39,335 bases of DNA from the NCBI GenBank assembly GCA_016927835.1, contig JAFGMA010000222.1, positions 1 through 39,335 on the forward strand, written 5' to 3'. Origin of the DNA: Candidatus Zhuqueibacterota bacterium (GTDB taxonomy: Bacteria > Zhuqueibacterota > Zhuqueibacteria > Thermofontimicrobiales > Sulfurfontimicrobiaceae). Shown piece after piece: positions 25,477-33,189 of this stretch (its first letter is position 1; every line of letters starts with the position of its first letter). Both the position numbers and the translations under genes were made by a program. The notes beneath the pieces were generated by a model. It was not told where the DNA came from and made no database searches. It saw nothing but the letters and a program-made list of their open reading frames with translations.

Positions 25477-26490
25477 TTATTTTACAATGATGGATGAATA
25501 ATCATTTACCGGCGCAACAAATTTATGAGAGCTCAGTGATTTATACGCGAATCCATTCACCCCATAAGTCAGGCTATAAGCCTCATAGCCAAGAATCTGC
25601 AAGTAAGCCACAACTTGTGCCGATGTTTGACCGGTCCAGCAGTAAACCACGATCTTTTTATCCGTGGGCAAATATTTCAGCTTTTCGGCTTTTTGCAGCG
25701 ACACATTCGGTGTGAACTGATACGCGCCTTTAATATGCCCTGGCGCCACGTAATCAGCCTCAGCCCAATAGTTCACAATGAAAAATCCGCTGGGATTCGC
25801 GAATACATCGGCTGCGCTTATCATTGCCCATGAAGCATAATTTTCCATATAGGTTGCAAAACGTGCTTTAATGACTTCTTCCGCTGTTTGCTTGCCGGTA
25901 CTCAATGTCGGAAAAGCATATTCCTTTGAAAGCGTTTCTTTGTTTGCTTCCAATTTCGAGCCAAATTCGTCTTCTGCGATCTGTCCCGACCAGAATTGGG
26001 TTCCATTGATGGTGGAGTCTGTTGTAACACCACACATTCCATACAACAGGTTTTGCGCATCATAGCCCAACATATTCAGCAAAGCTGTGGCGTGGCTGGC
26101 AGTCTGTCCGGTATAGCAAACATTGACGATTCGCTTGTTCGCAGGAATAGTACCATCTTCAACTTTATCGAGCAAGCTTTTAAGACCAATATTCACAGCG
26201 CCTTTTATATGACCAGTGGCATAATCAGGTGCGCTGCGATAATCGATTATATAAGGATCATTTGATGTATCGGTGTCCGAGAGAATCGGAAATAAATCCG
26301 TGATAGACACATTGACACCACCCGATGCTGTGGTATAATCGGTAAAGTATTGGTCGCCAACTGCTGCAACCAGGTTGAACTCGTTAATTGGCTCTGGTTC
26401 AGGTTCTGCCGGATTATCCTTATCACAATTTATGAAAAGGGAAAGGCTTAAGCCCAGGCATAACAGTAACAGGAGTAGTTTCTTTGACAT
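25477..26490 (-). CDS. Lipoprotein with two rhodanese domains
   Basis: A 337-residue exported protein with a signal peptide ending in a lipobox-like LFINC (Cys22), followed by a PEPEPEP linker, so it is probably membrane-anchored in the periplasm. Two rhodanese domains follow. Domain 1 (about 60-150) has YIIDYRSAPDYATGHIKGA and the active loop NVCYTGQTASH. Domain 2 (about 225-320) has APGHIKGAYQF and VVYCWTGQTSAQ. Both keep the catalytic cysteine, so both could carry a persulfide or perselenide. GGAGG precedes ATG 26490 by eight bases. It lies 57 bases after the UGA-containing cytochrome gene and is likely co-transcribed. A rhodanese-like lipoprotein beside a porin and cytochromes is also, from memory, part of the Geobacter extHIJKL cluster. 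Confidence 0.85.
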   Translation of the reverse strand: MSKKLLLLLLCLGLSLSLFINCDKDNPAEPEPEPINEFNLVAAVGDQYFTDYTTASGGVNVSITDLFPILSDTDTSNDPYIIDYRSAPDYATGHIKGAVNIGLKSLLDKVEDGTIPANKRIVNVCYTGQTASHATALLNMLGYDAQNLLYGMCGVTTDSTINGTQFWSGQIAEDEFGSKLEANKETLSKEYAFPTLSTGKQTAEEVIKARFATYMENYASWAMISAADVFANPSGFFIVNYWAEADYVAPGHIKGAYQFTPNVSLQKAEKLKYLPTDKKIVVYCWTGQTSAQVVAYLQILGYEAYSLTYGVNGFAYKSLSSHKFVAPVNDYSSIIVK

Positions 26491-26547
26491 ACTCGTTTCC
26501 TCCGTATTGGTTCGGTTAATTATAATTAATTATTGATAGAACTCGAT

Positions 26548-27861
26548 TTAAGGATTTATTAAAATTGCATCATTGGCGTTGCCATCATATTCCTTGATGT
26601 CCTCGTCAGTTAGATAGTACTCTGAATCGTGGCAATTTTCATAACATGCTGCATCGCCTGTCGTCTCGGTTTGTGGCGTCCACCGAAGGATGTTGTGCGG
26701 TGTTGCATACTTCCAGGTTGGCACCGCATCGAAATTTGGCAAATCGGTGATGCCCCAACTGCTATAAGTATCTTTCACAATCGGGATGTGGCGGACGACA
26801 ATGTAATCGCAATCGCGCCCATATTCTGGTGGCAGATAATTTTTTGCAATTTTGAACGTCATATAGGACGAACCGGTGATACCCGCGCCGCCGGTATGGC
26901 AGCCATTGCAATTCTTGTATTCTTGCGAATGGCACACCTGACACGCTAATTTTGCATTCATTGAGCTGGTTGCATGAACCGTATGGTACTTATTAGCGTT
27001 TTCCAATCCGGGATGGCAGCCAGCGTCATCACATCGAGGCATTGCTGTTGTCTGGTATCGATGTTCGAATGGTTTTCCTGTACCGTGCATTTCCCCGCCT
27101 TTATGGCAATCAATGCACTGCATGACTTCGGGAATCCAATGCACATCGGCGCGGACAGCATTTTCTCCGAAATACTCTGCACCAACGCGGCTGCCATGGC
27201 AGGCAGTACAATTATTCTTCGAAGTTGGCTGCATCATAAAAGCGTGCCCATCCAAAAAACCACCATGAACGGAAACCGGACGTGAAATGTGGCATTGCCC
27301 GCAACTGGCGTGGCATTTTCCGCATTCTGTATTGAATTTTGCCATTATTTCAGTATCATTCTTGATGCTCTGTCCCAGCCGTTTTTCGATGCTCTTGTGA
27401 TAGCCATCGAGATCGGCATGCAGGCTGCTTTCGTAATTCGACACCACAGATCCATGGCAACCGCCGCAGAATTCTTTGGGATTATCGCTGGGTAGAGCTA
27501 CCAATCCATTATGGGCATTTTCTTTATCGCTCGCTGTGGAATCCCCACGATGGCAAGCTGTGCAAGGTATTTGCCCATGTACATTTTCCAGGAAACTCTC
27601 TTTGACGAGAACCATCTCCCATGCCTCCAACGGAGGCACTGAGCCGCCTCAGCCTTCGCCGCTTTCAGGTTCAATTTCAATTGGCGTCGCGACTTTTTTT
27701 AGCAGCTCTTTATCCAGATGGCAGCCTGTACAACTGCTTCCCGCAAAACCTGTTTGAAGTTCATCAACAGGCGCCGGCGGATATTTTTCCGTACAGCCAA
27801 ACAATAAAATGATGATGAAAAGCAGGCAGAAAGCGCCCTGAATGGGCATTCGCATTTTCAT
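26548..27861 (-). CDS. Multihaem cytochrome lipoprotein with in-frame UGA (predicted selenocysteine)
   Basis: One continuous frame of 438 codons, broken only by TGA at 27649-27651 (codon 71). The N-terminal part has a signal peptide with lipobox LLFGC (Cys23) and the first haem motif CTGCH. After the UGA come CTACH, CGGCH, CGKCH, CGQCH, CTACH, CIDCH, CQVCH, CNGCH and two wider motifs, CDDAGCH and CYENCH, so nine to eleven haems. The UGA context is SGEG-U-GGSVPP. The part after it has no signal peptide, and no ribosome site suits GTG 27639, so separate translation would leave an unexported apo-cytochrome. A SECIS-like hairpin follows the UGA. The start ATG 27861 has GGAG eight bases upstream. 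A rhodanese lipoprotein gene follows. If the organism lacks selenocysteine synthesis, this is a pseudogene. Confidence 0.75.
27622..27638 (-). promoter_or_regulatory. SECIS-like hairpin after UGA (first cytochrome)
   Basis: Minus-strand sequence TGCCTCCGTTGGAGGCA forms a perfect 7-base-pair stem with loop GUU. It begins 10 bases after the UGA at 27649-27651, and the loop G is 18 bases after it. Bacterial SECIS elements have a short stem just after the UGA with a G in the first loop positions; the key G-U of E. coli fdhF sits about 20 bases after its UGA. Confidence 0.6.
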
Positions 27862-27972
27862 AAGCTCATCTCCATTTTTAAGACGTATGGATGAAACGTT
27901 AAGCCATTTTTTCATATCGCACTCATCGGACTATTAAGAAAAAAGTTTCTCGCGAATTGATATACGGATATG

Positions 27973-28401
27973 CTAAAATGCACGCAGTATCCGCAGAACC
28001 TCCTTGAGAATCGGCTGGTCGGGACTTTTCTCCAGCGAAAGCTCAAAATATGAAATCGACTTTGGCAAATCACAATAAAGATAGAGCATGCCCAGCACCG
28101 TGAAATGAGTTGCCAGGTCCTGCACTAATATCGTTTTCTTCTCCATTTTTTGAACGATCCCCGGGCAGGGGCAATCATCTTCAAGCGGATCGGTATCAAT
28201 TATTATTGAGGGATCGCGACGCATGATTTGCATAAAATGTTCTTGTGCGCGCGATATTTCACCAACCTGGGCATAGCAGATGATTATTTTTTTTATGCAA
28301 TTTATATTGCCCGGATCGTTGTCAAGCACTTTTTGAAGCAGCGGTATCGCTTTGTTATAATGCCGAGCCATGAAGTATTGATTTGCAAGCATTTCGGACA
28401 T
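27973..28401 (-). CDS. Small TPR protein
   Basis: A 142-residue protein of tetratricopeptide repeats: ANQYFMARHYNKAIPLLQKV, then CYAQVGEISRAQEHFMQIMR and LYLYCDLPKSISYFELSLE. A non-repeat insert contains the cysteine pair CPCPG. No signal peptide, so cytosolic. GGAGG lies five bases before ATG 28401. It is the first gene after the sigma-54-like promoter and the three activator-type sites, and about 110 bases upstream of the cytochrome gene. It may be an assembly or regulatory helper for that cytochrome; function unknown. Confidence 0.7.
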   Translation of the reverse strand: MSEMLANQYFMARHYNKAIPLLQKVLDNDPGNINCIKKIIICYAQVGEISRAQEHFMQIMRRDPSIIIDTDPLEDDCPCPGIVQKMEKKTILVQDLATHFTVLGMLYLYCDLPKSISYFELSLEKSPDQPILKEVLRILRAF

Positions 28402-28426
28402 TCAAACCTCCAAAGCAGGCATCTTT

Positions 28427-28443
28427 AACAAAATGTATGCCAA
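28427..28443 (-). promoter_or_regulatory. Sigma-54-like promoter
   Basis: Minus-strand TTGGCATACATTTTGTT matches the -24/-12 consensus TTGGCAC-N5-TTGCW with exact spacing. The final C of -24 and the C of -12 are replaced by T, so it is a near rather than perfect match. It lies about 26 bases before the TPR start codon. Confidence 0.5.
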
Positions 28444-28494
28444 ATTGTAACTTCAATATTTACAACGATTATTTTCAATGATCGCCGGTTAAAT

Positions 28495-28609
28495 GAAACA
28501 AATCGTTTCGATAAAAATTTCAAATTTTAATAATGATAAGCAGATAATGATAGTTGCGAACTGTGAAACAAATTGTTTCTATCGTATCGAAAATGAAACG
28601 TTTCGTTTT
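28495..28609. promoter_or_regulatory. Three activator-type palindromes GAAAC-N5-GTTTC
   Basis: GAAACAAATCGTTTC at 28495-28509, GAAACAAATTGTTTC at 28565-28579, and GAAACGTTTCGTTTT at 28595-28609 (last half-site degenerate). Start-to-start distances are 70 and 30 bases, near whole helical turns. They lie 50-180 bases upstream of the sigma-54-like promoter, as enhancer sites for a sigma-54 activator would, and directly after the gene for such an activator. Confidence 0.65.
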
Positions 28610-28625
28610 GGTAGAATTCATTATT

Positions 28626-29960
28626 TCAGGTGAGTTCTTCCTCAGCCAGCCCCAGACGTTTCATCTTTCGCCACAGCGTCGTTCTACCGATTCCCAATTG
28701 CTTTGCAGCTTTTGTTTTATTCCAGCGTGAACTATCAAGGACCTCCTTCAATTTCATAGTTTCATCCGAAGGATTGCCGGCTTGTTGACGCAGAATCGAG
28801 CGATTTTTAAATAGCTTGCTCGGGAGTTTTTCTGTCGTGATAACATTTTCTTTGGTACGAGCAAACAAGTACGCAATGGTATTTTCCAATTCGCGAACAT
28901 TGCCGGGCCATTCGTATTCCAGAAATGTATCGATGGCGGCATCATCAATGTCTACAATTGGTTTATTGGCGAGCGTGCGATACTTTTTCAGGAAATATTG
29001 GATGAGAAAAGGTATATCCGCCTTCCTTTCCCTCAATGGTGGAAGCGTGAGTGGGATGACATTCAGGCGATAATACAAGTCTTCTCTAAACTTTCCTTTT
29101 TCGAGCGCTTGTTCCAGGTTCACGTTGGTTGCGGTGATAATTCTCACGTCACACTGCCTGGTAACCGTCTCACCGACTCTTTCGAAGGTTCCATCCTGTA
29201 AAACCCGCAACAATTGTAGTTGTACCTGCGGAGAAGCCTCGGCGATTTCATCCAAAAAAATTGTGCCCTCATCGGCGGCTTCAAAGCGCCCGATTCGATC
29301 CTGATGCGCACCTGTGAAGGCTCCCTTGCAATGCCCGAAAAGCTCGCTGGTTAGCAGTGCTTCCGGGAAGACGGAGCAGTTTACTTTCACGAATGGTTTA
29401 TCAGCACGGCTGCTGCGCTTTTGAATTGAGTTGGCGACCATTTCCTTGCCTGTTCCGGATTCTCCCTGAATCAAAACGCTGGCATCGGAATCAGAAATTT
29501 CTTCGATGAGCGTGAAAATTTCCCGCATTTGATTTGAAACGCCGACGATACCATCGAAATGCATTTGATCGTCAAGCTCATCTTCCAGAGCGCTGCATGG
29601 GCGGCAATCTCTGAAAGAAACAACTCCCCCGCCAGGTTGGTCGTTGCTGTCGAATAAAATGGCAGTATTCACTTTGACCGGAATCTGTTTGGCATACCGA
29701 TCTCTTATAACCATTTCATAATCAAATATGTTATGCGCTTTTTCCAATGTGAGCGCCAGGGGACAATCCTGGAAGCATTTATTGGTCCTCAATACATATT
29801 TACAAAACTTACCAAGCGCATTCTTTGCGGGAAAACCGGTAATTCTTTCTGCAGAACGATTAAAACTGGTTATCTTGAAATCTTTGTCAACTGCGAACAA
29901 GCCATCCCCAATAGAATCCAAAATCGCGCGCAGAAGTTTTTCATTCGAATTCACCTTCAC
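28626..29960 (-). CDS. Sigma-54-dependent activator with cysteine-rich PAS domain
   Basis: A 444-residue enhancer-binding protein. Residues 1-130 form a PAS sensor domain with five cysteines: Cys53, Cys62, Cys66, Cys119 and Cys122 (the last pair as DCRPC). Such a set could bind an iron-sulfur cluster or sense redox state. The AAA+ domain follows: Walker A GESGTGKE (166-173), the sigma-54 contact loop GAFTGA (213-218) and Walker B TIFLDEI (233-239), all intact. A Fis-type helix-turn-helix ends the protein (NKTKAAKQLGIGRTTLWRKM). The start is GTG 29960 with GAGG four bases upstream; GTG 29954 is possible. The gene lies just upstream of three palindromes and a sigma-54-like promoter, which makes the cytochrome operon its probable target. 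Confidence 0.93.
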   Translation of the reverse strand: MKVNSNEKLLRAILDSIGDGLFAVDKDFKITSFNRSAERITGFPAKNALGKFCKYVLRTNKCFQDCPLALTLEKAHNIFDYEMVIRDRYAKQIPVKVNTAILFDSNDQPGGGVVSFRDCRPCSALEDELDDQMHFDGIVGVSNQMREIFTLIEEISDSDASVLIQGESGTGKEMVANSIQKRSSRADKPFVKVNCSVFPEALLTSELFGHCKGAFTGAHQDRIGRFEAADEGTIFLDEIAEASPQVQLQLLRVLQDGTFERVGETVTRQCDVRIITATNVNLEQALEKGKFREDLYYRLNVIPLTLPPLRERKADIPFLIQYFLKKYRTLANKPIVDIDDAAIDTFLEYEWPGNVRELENTIAYLFARTKENVITTEKLPSKLFKNRSILRQQAGNPSDETMKLKEVLDSSRWNKTKAAKQLGIGRTTLWRKMKRLGLAEEELT

Positions 29961-30188
29961 TACACCTCGTTTGGGATAAAAATAATTGCACGCTTCAGGT
30001 TTATCTTGTCCAGATTCCCGATCATTCCTGAAAAAATGCTCAGATTGGGATGCGCCTGAAATGTTAGTTATTCAAAGTGACTTTGAACAGTAAAACCTTG
30101 CATGTCGAGCCGCTTCTCTATTCGGAAGCGGGATCTTATAAATTCCTCATTCTGAAATTCTGACTCCTTATTTACATCCGAATAGAGT

Positions 30189-30332
30189 TCTGCAAAATAA
30201 GGTCAAAGCCAGTTCATCTTCGACTCCGCTCAGGACAAAGTTTCGCATAATCGATTGATAATTATTAACCTAAGGACATCATGGTGAGCGGAGTCGATCC
30301 ATGATTGATCCTTAAAATGCCTATTTTGCAGA
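30189..30332. repeat. Inverted-repeat element upstream of the activator gene
   Basis: TCTGCAAAATAAGG at 30189-30202 pairs with CCTATTTTGCAGA at 30320-30332, and inner arms CGACTCCGCTCA (30221-30232) and TGAGCGGAGTCG (30285-30296) pair perfectly. The inner part is of a type repeated in many environmental genomes. MITE-like, non-coding. Confidence 0.6.
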
Positions 30333-30370
30333 TCTCTGACGTTCGGAAAAACATTTCAGGCAATCAAACG

Positions 30371-30388
30371 AATGAGGTCTGCCTCATT
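30371..30388 (-). terminator. Hairpin at the end of the CbcL-like gene
   Basis: AATGAGG and CCTCATT flank TCTG and overlap the stop codon of the gene ending at 30387. The following minus-strand bases (CGTTTGATTG) are only moderately T-rich, so it is a weak terminator candidate. Confidence 0.3.
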
Positions 30389-32273
30389 AAAAGAATAAGC
30401 CCCAGATAATCAGTACCGTTAATACGAGCCCCAGCGCAAGTGAAAATAATCCAACACCAGCCGAGATTAGCGATGTAATAATATTTGGGTATTTGCGCTT
30501 AATCTGGTCAAGCCTGCCGGCTTCTTTCAGGCGCTCGTATTCAAGTGGTCTTGATTCATAAAGCTCATCAAGTCGATATCTACCGGTAAAAATCACCGTA
30601 TCCAGCGGAAATTTGGACGGGATAAAGTGCGTATTGAAAAAGTGAACCGTGAAAATGAAACCCGACGCCAGCAGCGCTTCATCGGAATGGATGATGGTAG
30701 CGACGTTAAAAATCCAGCCCGGGAAAAACCGCGAAGTCCATTCCGGCGCCCAGAGAATAATGCCTGATCCACCGATAGCAAACATTCCCCAGAAGACCGC
30801 CAGAAAATCAAATTTTTCCCAATACGTCCATCGTTCGAATTTCGGTTTTTCACCTTTATCAAAAAACCAGCGAAACATGCCTTTCAGATCTTCCCAGTCT
30901 TTTTTATTTGGGAATAGCGATGTTTCACTGATTAATTTTTTCCAGATGGCTTTTAATGAAAACTTGCCTTCAGGTTTTAAATACCTTATTGTCAGCAAGA
31001 GCGTATATACAAACAATCCGATCATCACCAGGGCAGAGATGCGGTGAATCAAGCCGGCAGTATGAGCACCTCCAAGCACTTGAATCAGGAATCTCGCCCA
31101 GGTTGTTGTGTGAAATTTTAAGGGCATGCCAGTGATCACCAGCAGAAAGAAACTCACGATGAGTATGAAATGCATTATCCTTTCTTTTACATCAAATCGC
31201 TGGACAATTTGCATAGCCTGGTCAACCGGCAGATGGGTACGGAGTACCTTGCCCTCGGCTTCCATTTTGTGCTTATCCCAATAGTCTTTGCGCCACCATA
31301 AAAAGGTATGGATCCAGAAAAACACAAACACGATGATCAGCAGCGCCGACATTGCGAAAAAGGTAATAAACAGCGTGGGATGTTTTGAATAATCCGTATA
31401 GTCCGCGTGCGGCGCGTACTTGACAAAGTTGGCGTTGGAGTTTGTATGGCATCGACCGCAATTTTTAACCAGATTATCCGGGTGAACCGTTGATCTCGGA
31501 TCGTCTTTTGGCAAAATATTATGGGATGTATGACAATCGGCACATCCGGCGACAGTGGTCGGATATCCCAAATCTTGCACTTTTCCGTGATAGGTGTGTT
31601 CATATTCAGTTACGGTGATCGTCGATAGCCCATTCCGGCGCATCATCTCCTCATCTCCATGGCACTGCTTGCAGCTTTTGTTATAAAATTCGCGCGCCTC
31701 TTCCGGATATTTTTCAGCGGATGTATGCAACACTCGCGTGTTGTGTAACCCATGACAGTCATCACACGAGGCGGCATCCAGATTATCTTTCTCCAATACA
31801 GCCAGCGCGTGTCCCGACTTTACATAATCATCCTGCGGGTGGCATGCAGCGCATCTATTGATGATTTCTTTTTTCCGCTTCTCTTCAGTTCTTTGGATAG
31901 TGTGGATATCAAGGTGACAATCGTAACATGAAAAATTTTGCATCAGAAAATGCACATTCATGCGGAAGTCTTCGGCTTCCCGCGCATGACAGCTTTTGCA
32001 ATACGGCTTGGTTGGCAGTTGAAGTCCTTCAGAGTGCTTTTCAATATCATCAATGCCCTTATGACATGAGGTGCATGAATTTTCACTGTGCACTGACCGG
32101 GGGTATCCTGTTATAAATTCATAATCATCATGACACTCAATGCAATTGAATATCTTTTTAGGCGATTGATTGTCCATTACAAAATGGTTGATTTGACCTG
32201 AAGCTAATTGCACGCCGGAAATTAAAAATCCGAACAAAAGCATAGACACCAGGGTAAATTTGTATATTTTCAT
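30387..32273 (-). CDS. CbcL-like nonahaem cytochrome c fused to cytochrome b
   Basis: A 628-residue inner-membrane protein. After a signal peptide (MKIYKFTLVSMLLFGFLISG) the periplasmic part has nine CxxCH motifs (CIECH, CTSCH, CKSCH, CYDCH, CAACH, CDDCH, CKQCH, CADCH, CGRCH). From about residue 300 follow membrane segments of a dihaem cytochrome b of the formate dehydrogenase gamma/HydC type, with candidate ligands in RIMHFILIV, GLIHRISALV and TVHFFNTHF. Nine c-haems plus a b-type membrane domain is the design of Geobacter CbcL, which oxidises menaquinol and delivers electrons to periplasmic cytochromes at low potential. A final hydrophobic segment (IITSLISAGVGLFSLALGLV) is extra. It follows the rhodanese gene by 125 bases that contain a small repeat. 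Confidence 0.88.
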   Translation of the reverse strand: MKIYKFTLVSMLLFGFLISGVQLASGQINHFVMDNQSPKKIFNCIECHDDYEFITGYPRSVHSENSCTSCHKGIDDIEKHSEGLQLPTKPYCKSCHAREAEDFRMNVHFLMQNFSCYDCHLDIHTIQRTEEKRKKEIINRCAACHPQDDYVKSGHALAVLEKDNLDAASCDDCHGLHNTRVLHTSAEKYPEEAREFYNKSCKQCHGDEEMMRRNGLSTITVTEYEHTYHGKVQDLGYPTTVAGCADCHTSHNILPKDDPRSTVHPDNLVKNCGRCHTNSNANFVKYAPHADYTDYSKHPTLFITFFAMSALLIIVFVFFWIHTFLWWRKDYWDKHKMEAEGKVLRTHLPVDQAMQIVQRFDVKERIMHFILIVSFFLLVITGMPLKFHTTTWARFLIQVLGGAHTAGLIHRISALVMIGLFVYTLLLTIRYLKPEGKFSLKAIWKKLISETSLFPNKKDWEDLKGMFRWFFDKGEKPKFERWTYWEKFDFLAVFWGMFAIGGSGIILWAPEWTSRFFPGWIFNVATIIHSDEALLASGFIFTVHFFNTHFIPSKFPLDTVIFTGRYRLDELYESRPLEYERLKEAGRLDQIKRKYPNIITSLISAGVGLFSLALGLVLTVLIIWGLFF

Positions 32274-32317
32274 AAGCTATTCCCGATGATAATTCAGCGT
32301 AATCCCTCAGTTATTAG

Positions 32318-32339
32318 TTCCCAAACTCCAGCTTGGGAA
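32318..32339. repeat. Short inverted repeat
   Basis: TTCCCAA (32318-32324) and TTGGGAA (32333-32339) around CTCCAG-type spacer. The sequence is of the 'GTTCCCAAGCTCCAGCTTGGGAAC' type common in environmental genomes. It lies between the rhodanese gene and the CbcL-like gene and could also act as a transcript hairpin. Confidence 0.5.
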
Positions 32340-32398
32340 TCCTTGGGGCATTATAAACAACCATAAAAGGAACCAAAAACTGAACCATTACAATTTAT

Positions 32399-33172
32399 CT
32401 AGTTTTTAGTTTGCGCGTCCGTTACGAGCGATTCTTCACCGAAATATTCGATCCATTCTTCAATTCCGCCAAACAGCCGACGAACATCCTTGACACCCTT
32501 CATTTTCAGAAATCTGGCGGCAATAAACGATCGATGTCCGACTTTATCGACGATGATAATCATTTTATTCATAGGCAATTCGACATACCTGTTTTCCAGA
32601 TCGGCGAAGGGGATATTTATCGAGTTCGGCAATCGTTGCGTCTTATAAACAATCGGGGGACAAATATCCACAATCACCCAATTATTTTTTGTATCCATGG
32701 ATTTTTTCAGCGCATCTGGTTTAAGACTTAAAATATTCGTCCGTTGCACGCGTTCGATTGTCGTGGTCGGATAGCCGGCGATTTTCCAGGCAGGCAGACC
32801 GCCATCGAGTATAAAGACGTTGGTATAGCCCAATTTGGAAACCGCGACGTCCGCAGTCGTTTTGCTGATTACACAGCGTTCGGAGCAACAATAAAAAACG
32901 ATTTGAGTCGCTTTGTCTTTCGGTAATTTATCTGTTGTTTCAATTTTTTCGAGCGGGATATTAATCGAATTGGGAATGCTGCAATCCCGGTATTCAATCG
33001 GACTCAACGTATTAATTACCAGAATTGAATCATCGCCTTTAGTCAACTGGTTATTCAAGCTGTCGGCTGAGATATTGTGCCATTTTGAAGGCTTGTCGCC
33101 GGCAGCAGAGCTATCGGCTGAAAGTCCCAGCGCAAAAGCTAAAATACACGCGAGATACAGAATTTGCTTCAT
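32399..33172 (-). CDS. Periplasmic protein with two rhodanese domains
   Basis: A 257-residue exported protein with signal peptide (MKQILYLACILAFALGLSAD). Domain 1 (about 30-140) has ILVINTLSPIEYRDCSIPNS and the active loop FYCCSERCVISKT with a catalytic-position cysteine and two more nearby. Domain 2 (about 155-245) keeps the fold (VIVDICPPIVYKTQRLPNS, GGIEEWIEYFG), but its loop reads VDKVGHRSF with no cysteine, so it is probably inactive and structural. GAGGTG precedes ATG 33172. It starts 17 bases after the second UGA-containing cytochrome gene and is surely co-transcribed with it. It is unlike the lipoprotein at 25477, which has a cysteine in both loops and a lipid anchor. Substrate unknown. 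Confidence 0.87.
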   Translation of the reverse strand: MKQILYLACILAFALGLSADSSAAGDKPSKWHNISADSLNNQLTKGDDSILVINTLSPIEYRDCSIPNSINIPLEKIETTDKLPKDKATQIVFYCCSERCVISKTTADVAVSKLGYTNVFILDGGLPAWKIAGYPTTTIERVQRTNILSLKPDALKKSMDTKNNWVIVDICPPIVYKTQRLPNSINIPFADLENRYVELPMNKMIIIVDKVGHRSFIAARFLKMKGVKDVRRLFGGIEEWIEYFGEESLVTDAQTKN

Positions 33173-33189
33173 TGGATCACCTCGCTTAT

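Noticed and set aside
26548..27639. Separate cytochrome gene starting at GTG 27639
   Set aside because: No ribosome site or signal peptide, and the frame is continuous with the upstream lipoprotein part across one UGA.
28441..28625. CRISPR array, because of repeated GAAAC sequences
   Set aside because: The repeats are short palindromes with unequal spacing and no spacers of constant length; they fit regulator sites.
29971..29986. Another MITE end GGGATAAAAATAATTG
   Set aside because: No matching complementary end nearby, and the sequence has one extra A; probably chance.
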